A stretch of 17,188 bases of DNA. Source: Saccoglossus kowalevskii (lineage: Eukaryota > Hemichordata > Enteropneusta > Harrimaniidae). The stretch is from assembly GCF_000003605.2 (NCBI RefSeq), contig NW_003134360.1, positions 145,946-163,133 on the forward strand, in the 5' to 3' direction. The translations under genes and the position numbers were made by a program. The notes below the pieces were generated by a model. It made no database searches. It saw only the letters and a list, made by a program, of their open reading frames with translations, and had not been told where the DNA came from. This document shows, piece by piece, positions 8,501 to 15,750 of the stretch. The stretch's first letter is position 1; each line of letters starts with the position of its first letter.

Positions 8501-10933
8501 TATAGTGACATTGGTTGCAGTAACACATTAGATACAGATACATGCAAGGTAAATGCAACTGTACTAATCATGTTGTGTTTGTTCTCAGTGCCAATAATGT
8601 ACTTCTTGGTGGAACTACACAAGTCGGTAACTGGAATCTCAAGATTGATGAGAATGACAAGAAGAAGATATGGGAAGGATGTTGTAAAATGTACCCAAGT
8701 TTAAAGGTAGTAATTATTGTTAATAAATGCAACTGAAAACAAGCATATTTCACACAGTGAAGGAGTGATAAGGGACGGCGTCAAAAGATCGATGTCGGAT
8801 AAAAAACTTATTTGCTTTAGTTTGGGAGTGGGGGGTGTTTGAACTCCGAAAGTTTCCATCCTACAAAAACGATTTTATTTTTAATGAAGTCAAAAAAATC
8901 TTAGAGTAGTTTGATTTTTTCTATCCAATCATGGACAAAAATAACAGAAGATGAAAAAACAAACATCCAAGACGAGGAAATGGTTTGGTCCGAGTGTAAA
9001 TATACGTGTCAAATAAAGCTTGTTTTTCTTTGTTATTGGTGCATGTGTAAAGTCTTTTTACACCCACCCGACAACGGACTGCTATGCAATACTACTGTCC
9101 AATTATCAATTTGTATTTAATGGTGAATGTAGTCTGACGCCATGGTCAATATTTATCAATTAAGTTTCAGTGGGGGGTTTGGGAAAAAACTAAAGGAATT
9201 AAGTTTTTTATCCGACATTGAACTTTTGATGTTGTCCCTAAGTATAAGCGTAAATGACAGATGTACATGCATCATCTAATGTAAGGATTTATCATACAAG
9301 GCAGATGTGCTTTAAATAGAACAAATATAGTACTGAAAACAAATTTCATTATTTGTCTTGTAAAGACAAGAAGAATTAGTGAATTTTATGTATATGCTTC
9401 ATAATTTACAAAAAAGACTTGTCCTTTGATCCAAGAATTATGTGTATTTCAATTTTGTTAATGCTAGCTTTATTAATGCCTGACCTGCTTATAGTGACCA
9501 CTTTTAGGCCATCACAAGGCATAATGTATTACCATCCTGTATAAAGACCATCTTAATTTTCAGTTATATATTTGCAAATTTACTTTGATTTCGAAACTAA
9601 AATAAAAATTTATTTTTGCTGAAAAAGAATAAATTTTTGCTGAAAAGACTTTTCGGGTGTTTTGAATGGAATTTATTTTCACTGAATTTTGACGAGTTTA
9701 ATGTAAAATATGGGGAAAAAAATACATTCGCTGGATTTTATTTTTTCTCAATCATTAATCAGCGAAAATTTATTCCAAGCGAAAATAAAATATTTTACAG
9801 TACTTTCAATGTCATTGTAGTCATTGTTTTATTACATTATTTGCTTAAATAGACATGTATGATTTCTATTTATCTGTAATATAGTTTATCTTATGTAATA
9901 TTCATTTTCATATACTTTGCAAACAAATAATGGTAATTTTTTGTGCTAAAATTAACCCATACATTTGTTGCTTTATATTCACAGCATGCAAAATTAGACT
10001 ATGACTGGGTGGGTTTGAGACCTTCGAGAACTAGTGTCCGACTAGAGAAAGAAATCATGAATATTAATGGTAGAGAAATTAAGGTACCGTATAGTGACAT
10101 CACATGCAGAATTATTTTGAATTATAAACAATATTATTATACAACAGTCACTGTAATGCCGTAAATTACAGCGTGCCGTAATTTTGCGGTATTGCAAAGG
10201 GTATTTTCATCCTACCATATTAGGAAATACGAATTCAAAATATGAAATGATTACGCACGTGAGCGTCCTCTAATAATAAAAAACAAACATGGCTGCCTCC
10301 AGGGTTTGACCGGACTCCACACAAAGAAGTTCGCTAAATCTGCTCTAAACGTTTTGGATTCCCATGATGTATTCCTGGGAGGAAAAGATGTATAATATTA
10401 TAGTTATTATGAGGATACTGCAGAATATGCACTCCGACAGTACATAGTCGCATCGACCTCTGCTGCGTATCGGTCGATACTCCTGCTGTACTGTCTTCAT
10501 GTATACTTTTCGGTATCTTCGTAATAACCTCATATTATAAACATGTAATTCATGAATTTCATGAACACATTGTATAATAACCAAGTTTTGTACTTTCAAC
10601 TCTGCGATGATTTAACCCTCGAGACACACGCCTTGTAATCATGTGATTGCACCAATCGCTGCGGTTTTATTGTATGTAATATTTTGTAATACAAAGAAAC
10701 ATCCGGGTACCATTGTTGCTGGCTGGTTTAGGAAAAAAACCTGAATTGTAGACGACATATAGCGTAGCTTAAATATGAATTAACTTGTGTATTGTGTCTT
10801 GCAGGTTGTTCATAACTACGGGCATGGTGGAAGTGGTGTTACATTTCATTGGGGCTGTGCTCAGGATACCACTACACTTGTATCTCAACTATTAGGTGTG
10901 AAGACCAGAAGAACACCAACCGCTAAACTATAG
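5472..10933 (+). CDS. D-amino-acid oxidase / D-aspartate oxidase family enzyme, C-terminal part (4 exons, 5' end not in window)
   Basis: The CDS is the join of 5472-5542, 8589-8706, 9985-10083 and 10805-10933, giving 138 residues plus a TAG stop. Enzymes of this family use FAD to oxidise D-amino acids to the imino acid and H2O2, usually in peroxisomes. Visible signatures in order are HWIKHF and YVIP (substrate lid and strand), LGGTTQVGNWN, WEGCCKMYPSLK, GLRPSR with RLEKE, HNYGHGGSGVTFHWGCA, and a terminal AKL peroxisomal signal (PTS1). Vertebrate members have about 340-347 residues, so this is roughly the last 40 percent. Intron phases match at every junction (2, 0, 0) and no frame is broken, so the fragment looks intact. 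I found no NCTG or RGQ exon upstream in 1-5471; the N-terminal exons are probably outside the window. Family membership is very secure. The choice between DAO and DDO is not: the pocket residues are mixed. Confidence 0.94.
6360..6950. repeat. degenerate ATGGC...GCCAT palindrome repeat, locus 2
   Basis: Cores occur at 6452-6470 (ATGGCC, seven bases, GGCCAT), about 6594-6612 (diverged) and 6678-6694 (TGGCC...GGCCA). They are interspersed with blocks like attcaagcttaatacacat, tatgtacatttaacatta and ggcaccttgatgatgtc. These match the inter-core blocks of 1560-2180, so both loci belong to one family. Spacing is irregular (about 142 then 83 bases). It lies in the intron after exon A. Confidence 0.7.
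6955..7740. repeat. tandem array of five diverged units of about 142-156 bp
   Basis: The landmark (c)aatgaaacttggtacat occurs at 7055, 7206, 7362, 7504 (cattgaaac) and about 7649 (diverged). Each unit runs: gatatctcaagtactaatca, caatgaaacttggtacatag, atgtcataggac, cacagacctgattagttttg, taattacctaatttgcataa, ttttctgctgat. The array opens with an inverted pair actcccat (6956-6963) / atgggagt (6978-6985) and a GT-rich stretch (6995-7030). Three units contain an exact octamer ATTTGCAT at 7139, 7286 and 7446. It is non-coding. Confidence 0.9.
7815..7830. repeat. SINE target-site duplication, left copy
   Basis: The 16 bases ctggtgctataatctt are repeated exactly at 8272-8287. They directly abut the A-rich tail of the SINE, as expected after target-primed reverse transcription. 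Confidence 0.92.
7831..8271 (-). mobile_element. complete tRNA-derived SINE, about 441 bp
   Basis: The element lies in reverse orientation. Its 5' end (near 8271) carries an RNA polymerase III promoter: A box TAGCATAGTGG on the minus strand at 8248-8258 and B box AGTTCAAATCC at 8205-8215. The region between them (CGCGTCAGACTCATGATTGG on the minus strand) resembles the anticodon arm of a CAT-anticodon tRNA, so an elongator tRNA-Met origin is plausible. A body of about 300 bp follows, then an A13 tract (T13 at 7895-7907) and a final A-rich tail at 7831-7844. It is bounded by a perfect 16-bp target duplication. Short open frames inside it are not genes. Confidence 0.9.
8272..8287. repeat. SINE target-site duplication, right copy
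   Basis: An exact copy of 7815-7830 directly abuts the tRNA-like head of the SINE. Identity ends on both sides of the 16 bases. Confidence 0.92.
8589..8706 (+). CDS. oxidase exon B (LGG...WEGCC region)
   Basis: The acceptor is tttgttctcag ending at 8588 and the donor is gtagta at 8707. The exon supplies the last base of a split Cys codon (TG/T) and then 39 residues from ANNVLLGG to YPSLK, ending in phase 0. LGG, GNWN, and the W-E-G-C-C motif followed by P-S-L are typical of both DAO and DDO. The residue after LGGT is Thr (8617-8619), where mammalian DDO has a substrate-binding Arg (Arg237) and human DAO has a hydrophobic residue and Phe nearby. The open frame starts earlier, at 8542, but the stretch before 8589 has no family similarity and is intron. 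Confidence 0.93.
8771..9239. mobile_element. non-autonomous DNA element with about 53-bp terminal inverted repeats
   Basis: The left arm 8771-8823 begins AGGGAC and contains GTCGGATAAAAAACTTA. The right arm, reversed, begins AGGGAC and contains the same 17 bases. By eye the arms differ at about 7 of 53 positions. No clear target duplication is visible: TA precedes the left arm and AA follows the right. The 360-bp interior has no recognisable transposase; a 69-codon frame at 8911-9120 resembles nothing I know. A G6-containing segment adjoining each arm is in direct rather than inverted orientation. Confidence 0.85.
9601..9797. mobile_element. AT-rich foldback element built from ttattttcgctg motifs
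   Basis: The left end carries two direct copies of a t(t)atttttgctg motif (9601-9642). The right end carries the inverted form twice (cagcgaaaattta at 9760, aagcgaaaataaa at 9777). Another direct copy lies at 9672-9684. The ends can pair over about 35-40 bases with mismatches. This architecture is typical of short palindromic non-autonomous elements. The 78-codon frame spanning it is AT-driven and not a gene. Confidence 0.7.
9985..10083 (+). CDS. oxidase exon C (conserved carboxylate-binding Arg)
   Basis: The acceptor is ttcacag ending at 9984 and the donor is gtaccg at 10084. The 99 bases encode 33 residues in phase 0. The exon holds the V-G-L-R-P-S-R and V-R-L-E-K-E motifs. The Arg codon at 10018-10020 corresponds to human DAO Arg283 and mammalian DDO Arg278, which bind the alpha-carboxylate of the substrate. 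The following NINGREIK is a variable loop that leads into the FAD-contact strand of the next exon. The sequence before the acceptor is open but unrelated. Confidence 0.93.
10151..10171. repeat. short inverted repeat ctgtaat...attacag
   Basis: Seven-base arms lie at 10151-10157 and 10165-10171 with a seven-base loop. The GCCGTAA word in the loop recurs once just downstream (10174-10180). Function is unknown. Confidence 0.5.
10215..10224. promoter_or_regulatory. CArG box CCATATTAGG
   Basis: This is an exact match to the serum-response element core CC(A/T)6GG, identical to the well-known c-fos site. It lies in the last oxidase intron, 75 bases before an ATG in good context and 32 bases before an E-box. 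It may be an alternative or internal promoter element, or chance. Confidence 0.35.
10256..10261. promoter_or_regulatory. E-box CACGTG
   Basis: This is a palindromic bHLH-type site between the CArG box and the ATG at 10289. It is supported only by its position in the cluster. Confidence 0.25.
10289..10395 (+). pseudogene. possible broken N-terminal exon in the last oxidase intron
   Basis: AACATGGCTGCC at 10286-10297 is a strong animal start context, but the frame MAASRV stops at 10307-10309. In the frame beginning at 10309 the sequence reads on as TGLHTKKFAKSALNVLDSHD and then VFLGGKDV to TAA at 10393-10395. Read through a one-base shift, the start would look like a basic, Ser/Ala-rich leader such as a mitochondrial presequence. 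I recognise no family. It could be a decayed first exon or retrocopy, a noncoding RNA, or chance. Confidence 0.25.
10390..10541 (+). ncRNA. long imperfect hairpin (about 150 nt) in the last oxidase intron
   Basis: The sequence folds back on itself around a loop at 10459-10471. Paired segments, outer to inner, are: tataatat with its partner near 10531-10539 and gttattat with gtaataac; gaggatac 10411-10418 with gtatcttc 10513-10520 (one G-U); 17-base symmetric arms 10419-10435 / 10496-10512, roughly two thirds paired; GACAGTACA 10436-10444 with TGTACTGTC 10487-10495; ATCGACC 10452-10458 with GGTCGAT 10472-10478. It could be a palindromic MITE or a transcribed structured RNA. I recognise no microRNA. 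Confidence 0.45.
10805..10933 (+). CDS. oxidase exon D, terminal exon with FAD-contact motif and PTS1
   Basis: The acceptor is cttgcag ending at 10804. The exon encodes 42 residues and a TAG stop at 10931-10933. V-V-H-N-Y-G-H-G-G-S-G-V-T-F-H-W-G is the hallmark C-terminal motif of the family, contacting the FAD and closing the active site. The Gly codon at 10829-10831 aligns with Gly313 of human DAO, where mammalian DDO has Ser. The protein ends in the tripeptide AKL, a good variant of the SKL peroxisomal import signal. The basic stretch just before it (VKTRRTPT) also fits PTS1 context. Confidence 0.95.
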   Translation, partial: VVHNYGHGGSGVTFHWGCAQDTTTLVSQLLGVKTRRTPTAKL

Positions 10934-11430
10934 TCTGGTGATGACATTCAACCATGTGCTTGACTCTTTGAATACCAAAGTCAATTTTTGTCATGCATAA
11001 TATTTTCAAATTTGTTTTTGTTCAAAAACCTGTAACCAATAATTGTTTTTAATTCTTTCAGTCCAAAATTAACAAAAAATTTAGAAAAAAAATGAAATTA
11101 TATAAAATGTGCAAAATTTGGGTTGGAAGAATATGGCATTCAAAGTTATTATTATAAGTCTTATGTAACATTCAACTTGATTAATATTTCAATGGTAAAT
11201 GAAAAAACAATAATAGTTTAAGTAAAAGAATAAGTTGTGTCCCATGATTCCATGGTGCAATCCCAGGGATTGAAGGGCCTATCAATTCAATTTCCAACTT
11301 TTGAAGTCTTGATATGTATCTACTTTTTACTGTCATAATTTTCAGATGTTATTAAAAATAGAACTGACATAATCATAACATACTATACCCAGTGAAACAG
11401 ATCAAATAAAGACAGTTGTGTATTGTCACT
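10934..11430 (+). other. probable 3' UTR of the oxidase gene
   Basis: The stretch runs from the TAG stop to just past the first AATAAA. It is AT-rich, has no long open frame on the plus strand and contains no recognised repeat. The end point is an estimate based on cleavage 10-30 bases after the poly(A) signal. Confidence 0.6.
11405..11410 (+). terminator. poly(A) signal AATAAA
   Basis: This is the first canonical AATAAA downstream of the stop codon, about 470 bases after it. It is followed within 15-50 bases by T- and GT-rich sequence (ttgtgtattg and ttgtgttatttcttg), the usual downstream element. Cleavage would be expected near 11420-11440. Confidence 0.7.
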
Positions 11431-12420
11431 CCCAATTGTGTTATTTCTTGTAACTTTTTGATGATTTGTTATGAATTTACAACAATTGCTGTTTAATCGT
11501 ATCATTAATGTGCATTGACCAGCGTGTTCTATAAAACAATCTACAGATAGCATTGAGATTATACTGATCCATTTATTCAGTTTTGGTGTAATTTATATTT
11601 CACCTAAAAATTGAAATTTTTGCTACATTGTCATGTGAAATTTCTTTATACATAACAATGCCGGATATCGAAGGCAAGTCAGTTGCTCCATGTTTGCCCA
11701 GTTTCACATTTTGTAGCTTGTGACAAGGATTGCATGTCACTTGAATTTTAACAATAGAAAAACATATCTGAGATATTTTTCACAACAATATATTGTTACA
11801 ACTTGTACTGTCAAACATGAGATGTTTTTAATCGCTAAAACCCATATAAATATTCCGATAATTTTTTTTTTAACATGTATTGATGTAGAAAATATTTCTA
11901 AAGAGAATAATATAATTCAATCTTAATATTTAATAAATAATAAACAACCTGTAACCTTGAGAATGAAGTCTTTATTCCCTTGTGTACATATATTAACAGT
12001 TTACAATGCTGGCAACCCATCTCTATGGAATAATTGCAATATAACAATTCGATGTTTAGAACTTAAGAGTTTAAATGTGTCCGCTTTGTTTATCTATATG
12101 CGTAGATCATGGTATGGCGCCCTCTGTGGCAGTTATGACACATTCCTTCTGCCATCTAGTTAACTATTAGAACATCCCGATTTTGTTTTCATAAACTATT
12201 ACAAAAGCTATTTCATAATCTAATGAAAAGTTTTTAATCTAAACATATTCTCATATATATGGTGCCCATTGGAGTCATCTCTATTTCTACGAATATACTT
12301 TCGGTGTTCTAAGCGCAAGGAATTCTGGGAAGGATAATCACAGTTTTTATCCCAATCAGCTCATAGTATATTACATTTCAACCGTAATTCTGATGATGAG
12401 TGTTTTCTAGTATTTCACTT
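11431..12420. other. AT-rich intergenic, nothing recognised
   Basis: There are only short frames without recognisable domains (11720-11926, 11957-12163). No repeats or RNA genes are seen. Confidence 0.5.
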
Positions 12421-12424
12421 TGGA

Positions 12425-12432
12425 TGACGTCA
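12425..12432. promoter_or_regulatory. CRE palindrome TGACGTCA
   Basis: This is an exact 8-base CREB/ATF site in AT-rich intergenic DNA. A 12-base perfect palindrome GATCACGTGATC containing an E-box follows 200 bases later (12627-12638). No gene start was recognised next to either, so function is unproven. Confidence 0.2.
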
Positions 12433-13564
12433 TATTTCGATGTTGCTTTTCATAATTTTGTTTTTTATCACTTTTCAGTGGTAATATTTTTGTGAACGTT
12501 TCAATAATTTGCGTTCGAAATCAATAGTTGGTTGGTTGCTTTCCTGTTGATGTGTCATCGTAACAAGCTGGAAACGTAGCACAATATATCTCCGTTATTT
12601 CGTGACATCTAAGACTGATAATGTTTGATCACGTGATCTACCATGTGGAGTACTACGCCCTATTCTTTTTACTTCATATAGCGCTCTCTATTATGATGTA
12701 CGCTGTGACGGTATGCCATTAATAAAACGTGTAGAAATACCGAAATATTCTTTGATTGAAATATTGCTCGTTTTAGATCGAAAAACAACTGAACGTTTAT
12801 ATGATTCGTTCGCATGAAGCGTTCAAATATCACTCTCTTACTAAAGGTGAATACACTTTGCTGTAACATTTTATCTTGCAATATCAAGGTGAATCAGTGA
12901 ATTGACTTTCCTTCGAAATTTTCATTTTCATTACATAACCTCCTTTTAGCATTATTTCTGTTGTCTGTCGGAGAAATTGTTTATATACGTATATATTCTT
13001 TATGTTTATAAAAATTAAGACAAATTGTTGTTGCATGCTGCCCTCTATGTTTTAGCATATGCTGTCGTGTGTACTTTCGTTTTCGTTGGAGCTACTGAAT
13101 TGTATGACTGTACCAACCTTTTTCATGTTTTAGTGTTTATTCTACGAGAATATTCATGAACTCTGTCGCGCAATTTCAATATGGTTTACGTAATTGTTTC
13201 TCGTTTCTTCCATCTGAAGTAATTTGATGGTTTGTGAATTCAATATCGCTTTCTGAAATGTTGTGCTTTTTTTAACCCCGGTAAAACTGTCATAAATGGA
13301 GTATGCTAGACTTAGACTCATTTCTATGCACCGTTTCACTCATTATACGTCACTCCACTAACGCCTAGATACGACGCTTGAAATATCTCATCTCGGCCAT
13401 ATTGGCAGTGGATTAGCTAGGTTGGTTGAACATGAAAATGCCTTCCATTCAAACATTGTCAATCATCATCTTAGAACGTGCGATGATGGGAATTTCTTTA
13501 CACACATATAGCATATTTAATTGATTGAGTAAGTTAATTGGTGAATTATTCGGTGTGCGAGTGA
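12433..13564. other. intergenic, nothing recognised except one dispersed repeat
   Basis: No coding region is supported. It contains the second copy of the short dispersed repeat at 13031-13085. Confidence 0.5.
13031..13085. repeat. dispersed repeat, copy 2
   Basis: Its first 24 bases are identical to 3597-3620, and the next 30 are recognisably similar. It is the same orientation as copy 1. Confidence 0.7.
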
Positions 13565-13691
13565 GGTGAGTGAGTGAGTGAGTGAGTGTGGGTGAGTGAG
13601 TGAGTGAGTGAGTGAGTGAGTGAGTGAGTGAGTGAGTGAATGAGTGAGTGAGTGAGTGAGTGAGTGAGTGAGTGAGTGAGTGAATGAGTGA
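13565..13691. repeat. (GTGA)n tetranucleotide microsatellite
   Basis: About 31 units of gtga/gagt occur with a few substitutions (gtgtgggtgag near 13585-13595, and gaatgag twice). A Thr-His-Ser-Leu repeat frame on the minus strand is a translation of this simple repeat and not a gene. Confidence 0.98.
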
Positions 13692-13710
13692 CTAGTTAAT
13701 GGATTTAAGT

Positions 13711-13766
13711 TGATAGATTGATTGATAGATTGATTGTTTGATTGATTGGTTGGTTGTATGATTGAT
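13711..13766. repeat. (GATT)n tetranucleotide microsatellite, imperfect
   Basis: Units of gatt/gata with some ggtt form a short array 20 bases after the GTGA array. It probably arose by slippage in the same low-complexity tract. Confidence 0.85.
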
Positions 13767-14282
13767 ACAAATACGTAAAGTGCAATCCAGTGTAAAACGT
13801 TAGTCTTCACATTTCTACATTTTGTTTTATATTATCAGCACTAGGCAAATGTGATATCAGCCGAGTAGTATTTAAATTCTTTCAATATACCAAAAACTGA
13901 TATTTACATATAAATTACCTATTTATTTTTCCATTATCACCCGTTTCTGGTCGTATTGGTATCCTGGTAATTATCATATAATTACCCTGTTTGTTACACT
14001 ACAACGCATTTTCACAATAACCGAACAATAATGGTTATTACGTTTCCAAGCAGTGATCATTTAGAATGGCCTTTATCTGTAATTAGGATTGGCGAGACCC
14101 TGACCTCAATAATCTTAACACATTTTGTTTACTGCTCACTTCAATAGTAGTCCACTCATAGAAGACCTTATTAGTTGCTAATATTAGGTTTCGATTTAAA
14201 TCTGGGTAGTTAATTTTATTTCAGAAACACACCGTGTAAATTGGTGTATTGTATTAAATGCAAGTAATTGTTACAGCGTCAC
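13767..14282. other. AT-rich intergenic, nothing recognised
   Basis: No exon, RNA gene or clear repeat is seen. Confidence 0.5.
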
Positions 14283-14415
14283 TTAAAGCGTGGTGGTCGT
14301 CGCGCAGCGCGTGTTCGAATTTCATGTAAATAAACAATGTATTTTACACGCGTTGTGTACGTCGCTATGAGTCCCATATCGAACAGGACGCGGTGCGACG
14401 ACTACCGCCTGTTAA
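14283..14415. mobile_element. TTAA-flanked short element (MITE-like), copy 2, best preserved
   Basis: It is bounded by TTAA at 14283-14286 and 14412-14415. The ends form an imperfect inverted repeat of about 36 bases: the left starts TTAAAGCGTGGTGGTCGTCG and ends GTGTTCGA; the right, reversed, starts TTAACAGGCGGTAGTCGTCG and ends CTGTTCGA. The core is aatttcatgtaaataaac and ttttacacgcgttgtg. TTAA is the target of piggyBac-type transposases, so a piggyBac-mobilised MITE is plausible. It is rich in CpG compared with the surrounding DNA. Confidence 0.8.
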
Positions 14416-14453
14416 AGTGTTTGCCATAACTACTACAGGTTCACTTGCAGTCG

Positions 14454-14469
14454 TGTGTCACGTGACACA
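14454..14469. repeat. 16-bp perfect palindrome TGTGTCACGTGACACA
   Basis: It is exactly self-complementary with a CACGTG centre and lies 39 bases after the TTAA element copy 2. It could be a bHLH/bZIP-type binding site, or chance in a window of this size. Confidence 0.5.
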
Positions 14470-14969
14470 TGTTCTGTGATATGGGTCTTGAGGAATTTCC
14501 TTTAAATGTAGAATGGGGAAAATGGTAAAAAAGCGTTGCAATATTTTTAATTACAATGTTACAGTACAACATTATGCTGTGTGCTGCAAATTTTAGTTTG
14601 AAAAAAATGACAAAATATTCCTCGAGAATTTCATTTTTTTCAGTTTCCATAGAACATGATGATAAATAAAATATTATCTATGTCGAATTTGAGTTTCTAT
14701 CACAGCAATTATTGATAAATGGGTTCCAAAATGATATAATGTCTACCATTGGTTTATGATACTACAAACGTTTTCACGACATCATATCCCCAACCTACTT
14801 CGCGCTAAATTCACGATGGTTGTTTATATGTCATGCCCATATCTCAAGTGACCACAATGCATTACGACTGTTCAATTCAAAGGGGTTCTGGCCAAACAAA
14901 TTGATGTTACAGATACACGTCGCTGTATTGTAGCCAATTTGTCTCATACTCAATTAAACGGCAAATGTG
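14470..14969. other. AT-rich intergenic, nothing recognised
   Basis: No supported gene, RNA or repeat is seen. A minus-strand frame at 14441-14650 has no recognisable features. Confidence 0.5.
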
Positions 14970-15750
14970 CTGACCAATATGTATTGGAGGGATGTGGAAA
15001 TGTTCTGAGTGTGATACCTTAACGCATTATAGGAATGCGCTACCAATGGGTATTTGGAGTTGTGGCAATGTCATGATCGAGATTCATGAAGGGCTAGGTG
15101 AAAGTGCTAACTAAGATTTATTTGAAGGCTATAGGAATGGGCTAACCAAATTGTTTTGAGGGCTGTGAAGATGTACTGACCAGTATGCATTTGTGAGAAT
15201 GTCAATGTAATAATATAATATAATAATGTTGAGCAATATATCAATATATTAACCGAGTCCTGGTCAAGATGTCATATAAAGCCATGATAACGTTCTAACC
15301 AAGATGTCTTGAAGTGGTGTGGGGATTTGCTCACCGAGATGATTTTGGAGGGGTATTGAAGTGTGCTTACCAAGTCATGTTGGAGAGATATGGAAATGTA
15401 CTGAGTGAGACACCCTAGTGGGTTATGGGAGTGTTCTTATTTGGGGGGGGGGGTTATAGGAATGTCTTGACTAAGATGTTGTGATAGTTATTGGAATGTC
15501 TTATTCAAGAGTGTATCGAGTGGTATAGAGATGCCTTAACAAATTATGGCAGTATGCTGCTGACCACGATATGGGATATGGAAATGTGCTGCCGAGTGTT
15601 ATACGTTACTGGGCTATACGAATGTCCAAGATGTCTACGGGGGATATATGTTGACCAATGTGTTTTTGGATATGTATGGGATTATATCGACCTGGCTAGG
15701 TATGTCCTGGAAAGGTAAGGGGATGTGCAAACCAAGAAGTTTTTTGAGGT
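14970..15750. repeat. ancient, strongly diverged minisatellite, unit about 35 bp
   Basis: A motif like (ta)tggaaatgtgctgaccaa, often followed by gatgttttggaggg, recurs at about 14995, 15032, 15065, 15129, 15163, 15317, 15355, 15391, 15427, 15456, 15491, 15526, 15576 and 15614, mostly 33-38 bases apart. Identity between units is low. An insertion-like AT stretch interrupts it at about 15210-15290, and an 11-base G run sits at 15443-15453. The 75-codon frame at 15491-15718 is made of these units, so I do not call it a gene. Confidence 0.7.

Larger units (their letters stand above)
5543..8588 (+). other. intron between oxidase exons A and B (3046 bp)
   Basis: GT-AG boundaries with phase 2 on both sides define this intron. 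Its first 800 bases (5543-6360) are AT-rich with nothing I recognise. The rest is filled by the palindrome-centred repeats, the 150-bp tandem array and a SINE, listed separately. No further exon is needed here, because the flanking coding pieces join without a gap in the family pattern. Confidence 0.88.
8707..9984 (+). other. intron between oxidase exons B and C (1278 bp)
   Basis: GT-AG boundaries in phase 0 define the intron. Two inverted-repeat elements (8771-9239 and 9601-9797) occupy about half of it. The remainder, 9245-9600 and 9800-9984, is AT-rich with no recognisable feature. Confidence 0.9.
10084..10804 (+). other. last oxidase intron (721 bp)
   Basis: GT-AG boundaries in phase 0 define the intron. 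Although short, it contains a CArG-type box, an E-box, an ATG in good context with a short broken frame, a 150-nt foldback and a CCAAT motif at 10653-10657. These are annotated separately. Confidence 0.9.

Noticed and set aside
8542-8588. Extension of oxidase exon B to the ATG at 8542
   Set aside because: The residues MQGKCNCTNHVVFVLS have no family match, and a good acceptor (tttgttctcag) at 8588 joins exon A in the correct phase.
8911-9120. 69-codon frame inside the inverted-repeat element
   Set aside because: It has no transposase motif, no recognised family, and lies in the interior of a non-autonomous element within an intron.
10345-10599. 84-codon minus-strand frame
   Set aside because: It overlaps the intronic foldback and shows no domain, signal or splice support.
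13517-13810. Minus-strand frame with long Thr-His-Ser-Leu repeats
   Set aside because: It is a translation of the GTGA microsatellite, with no unique protein sequence of note.
15491-15718. 75-codon plus-strand frame
   Set aside because: It is composed of units of the decayed 35-bp repeat. The composition is rich in Tyr, Cys and Met with no recognisable domain or splice context.
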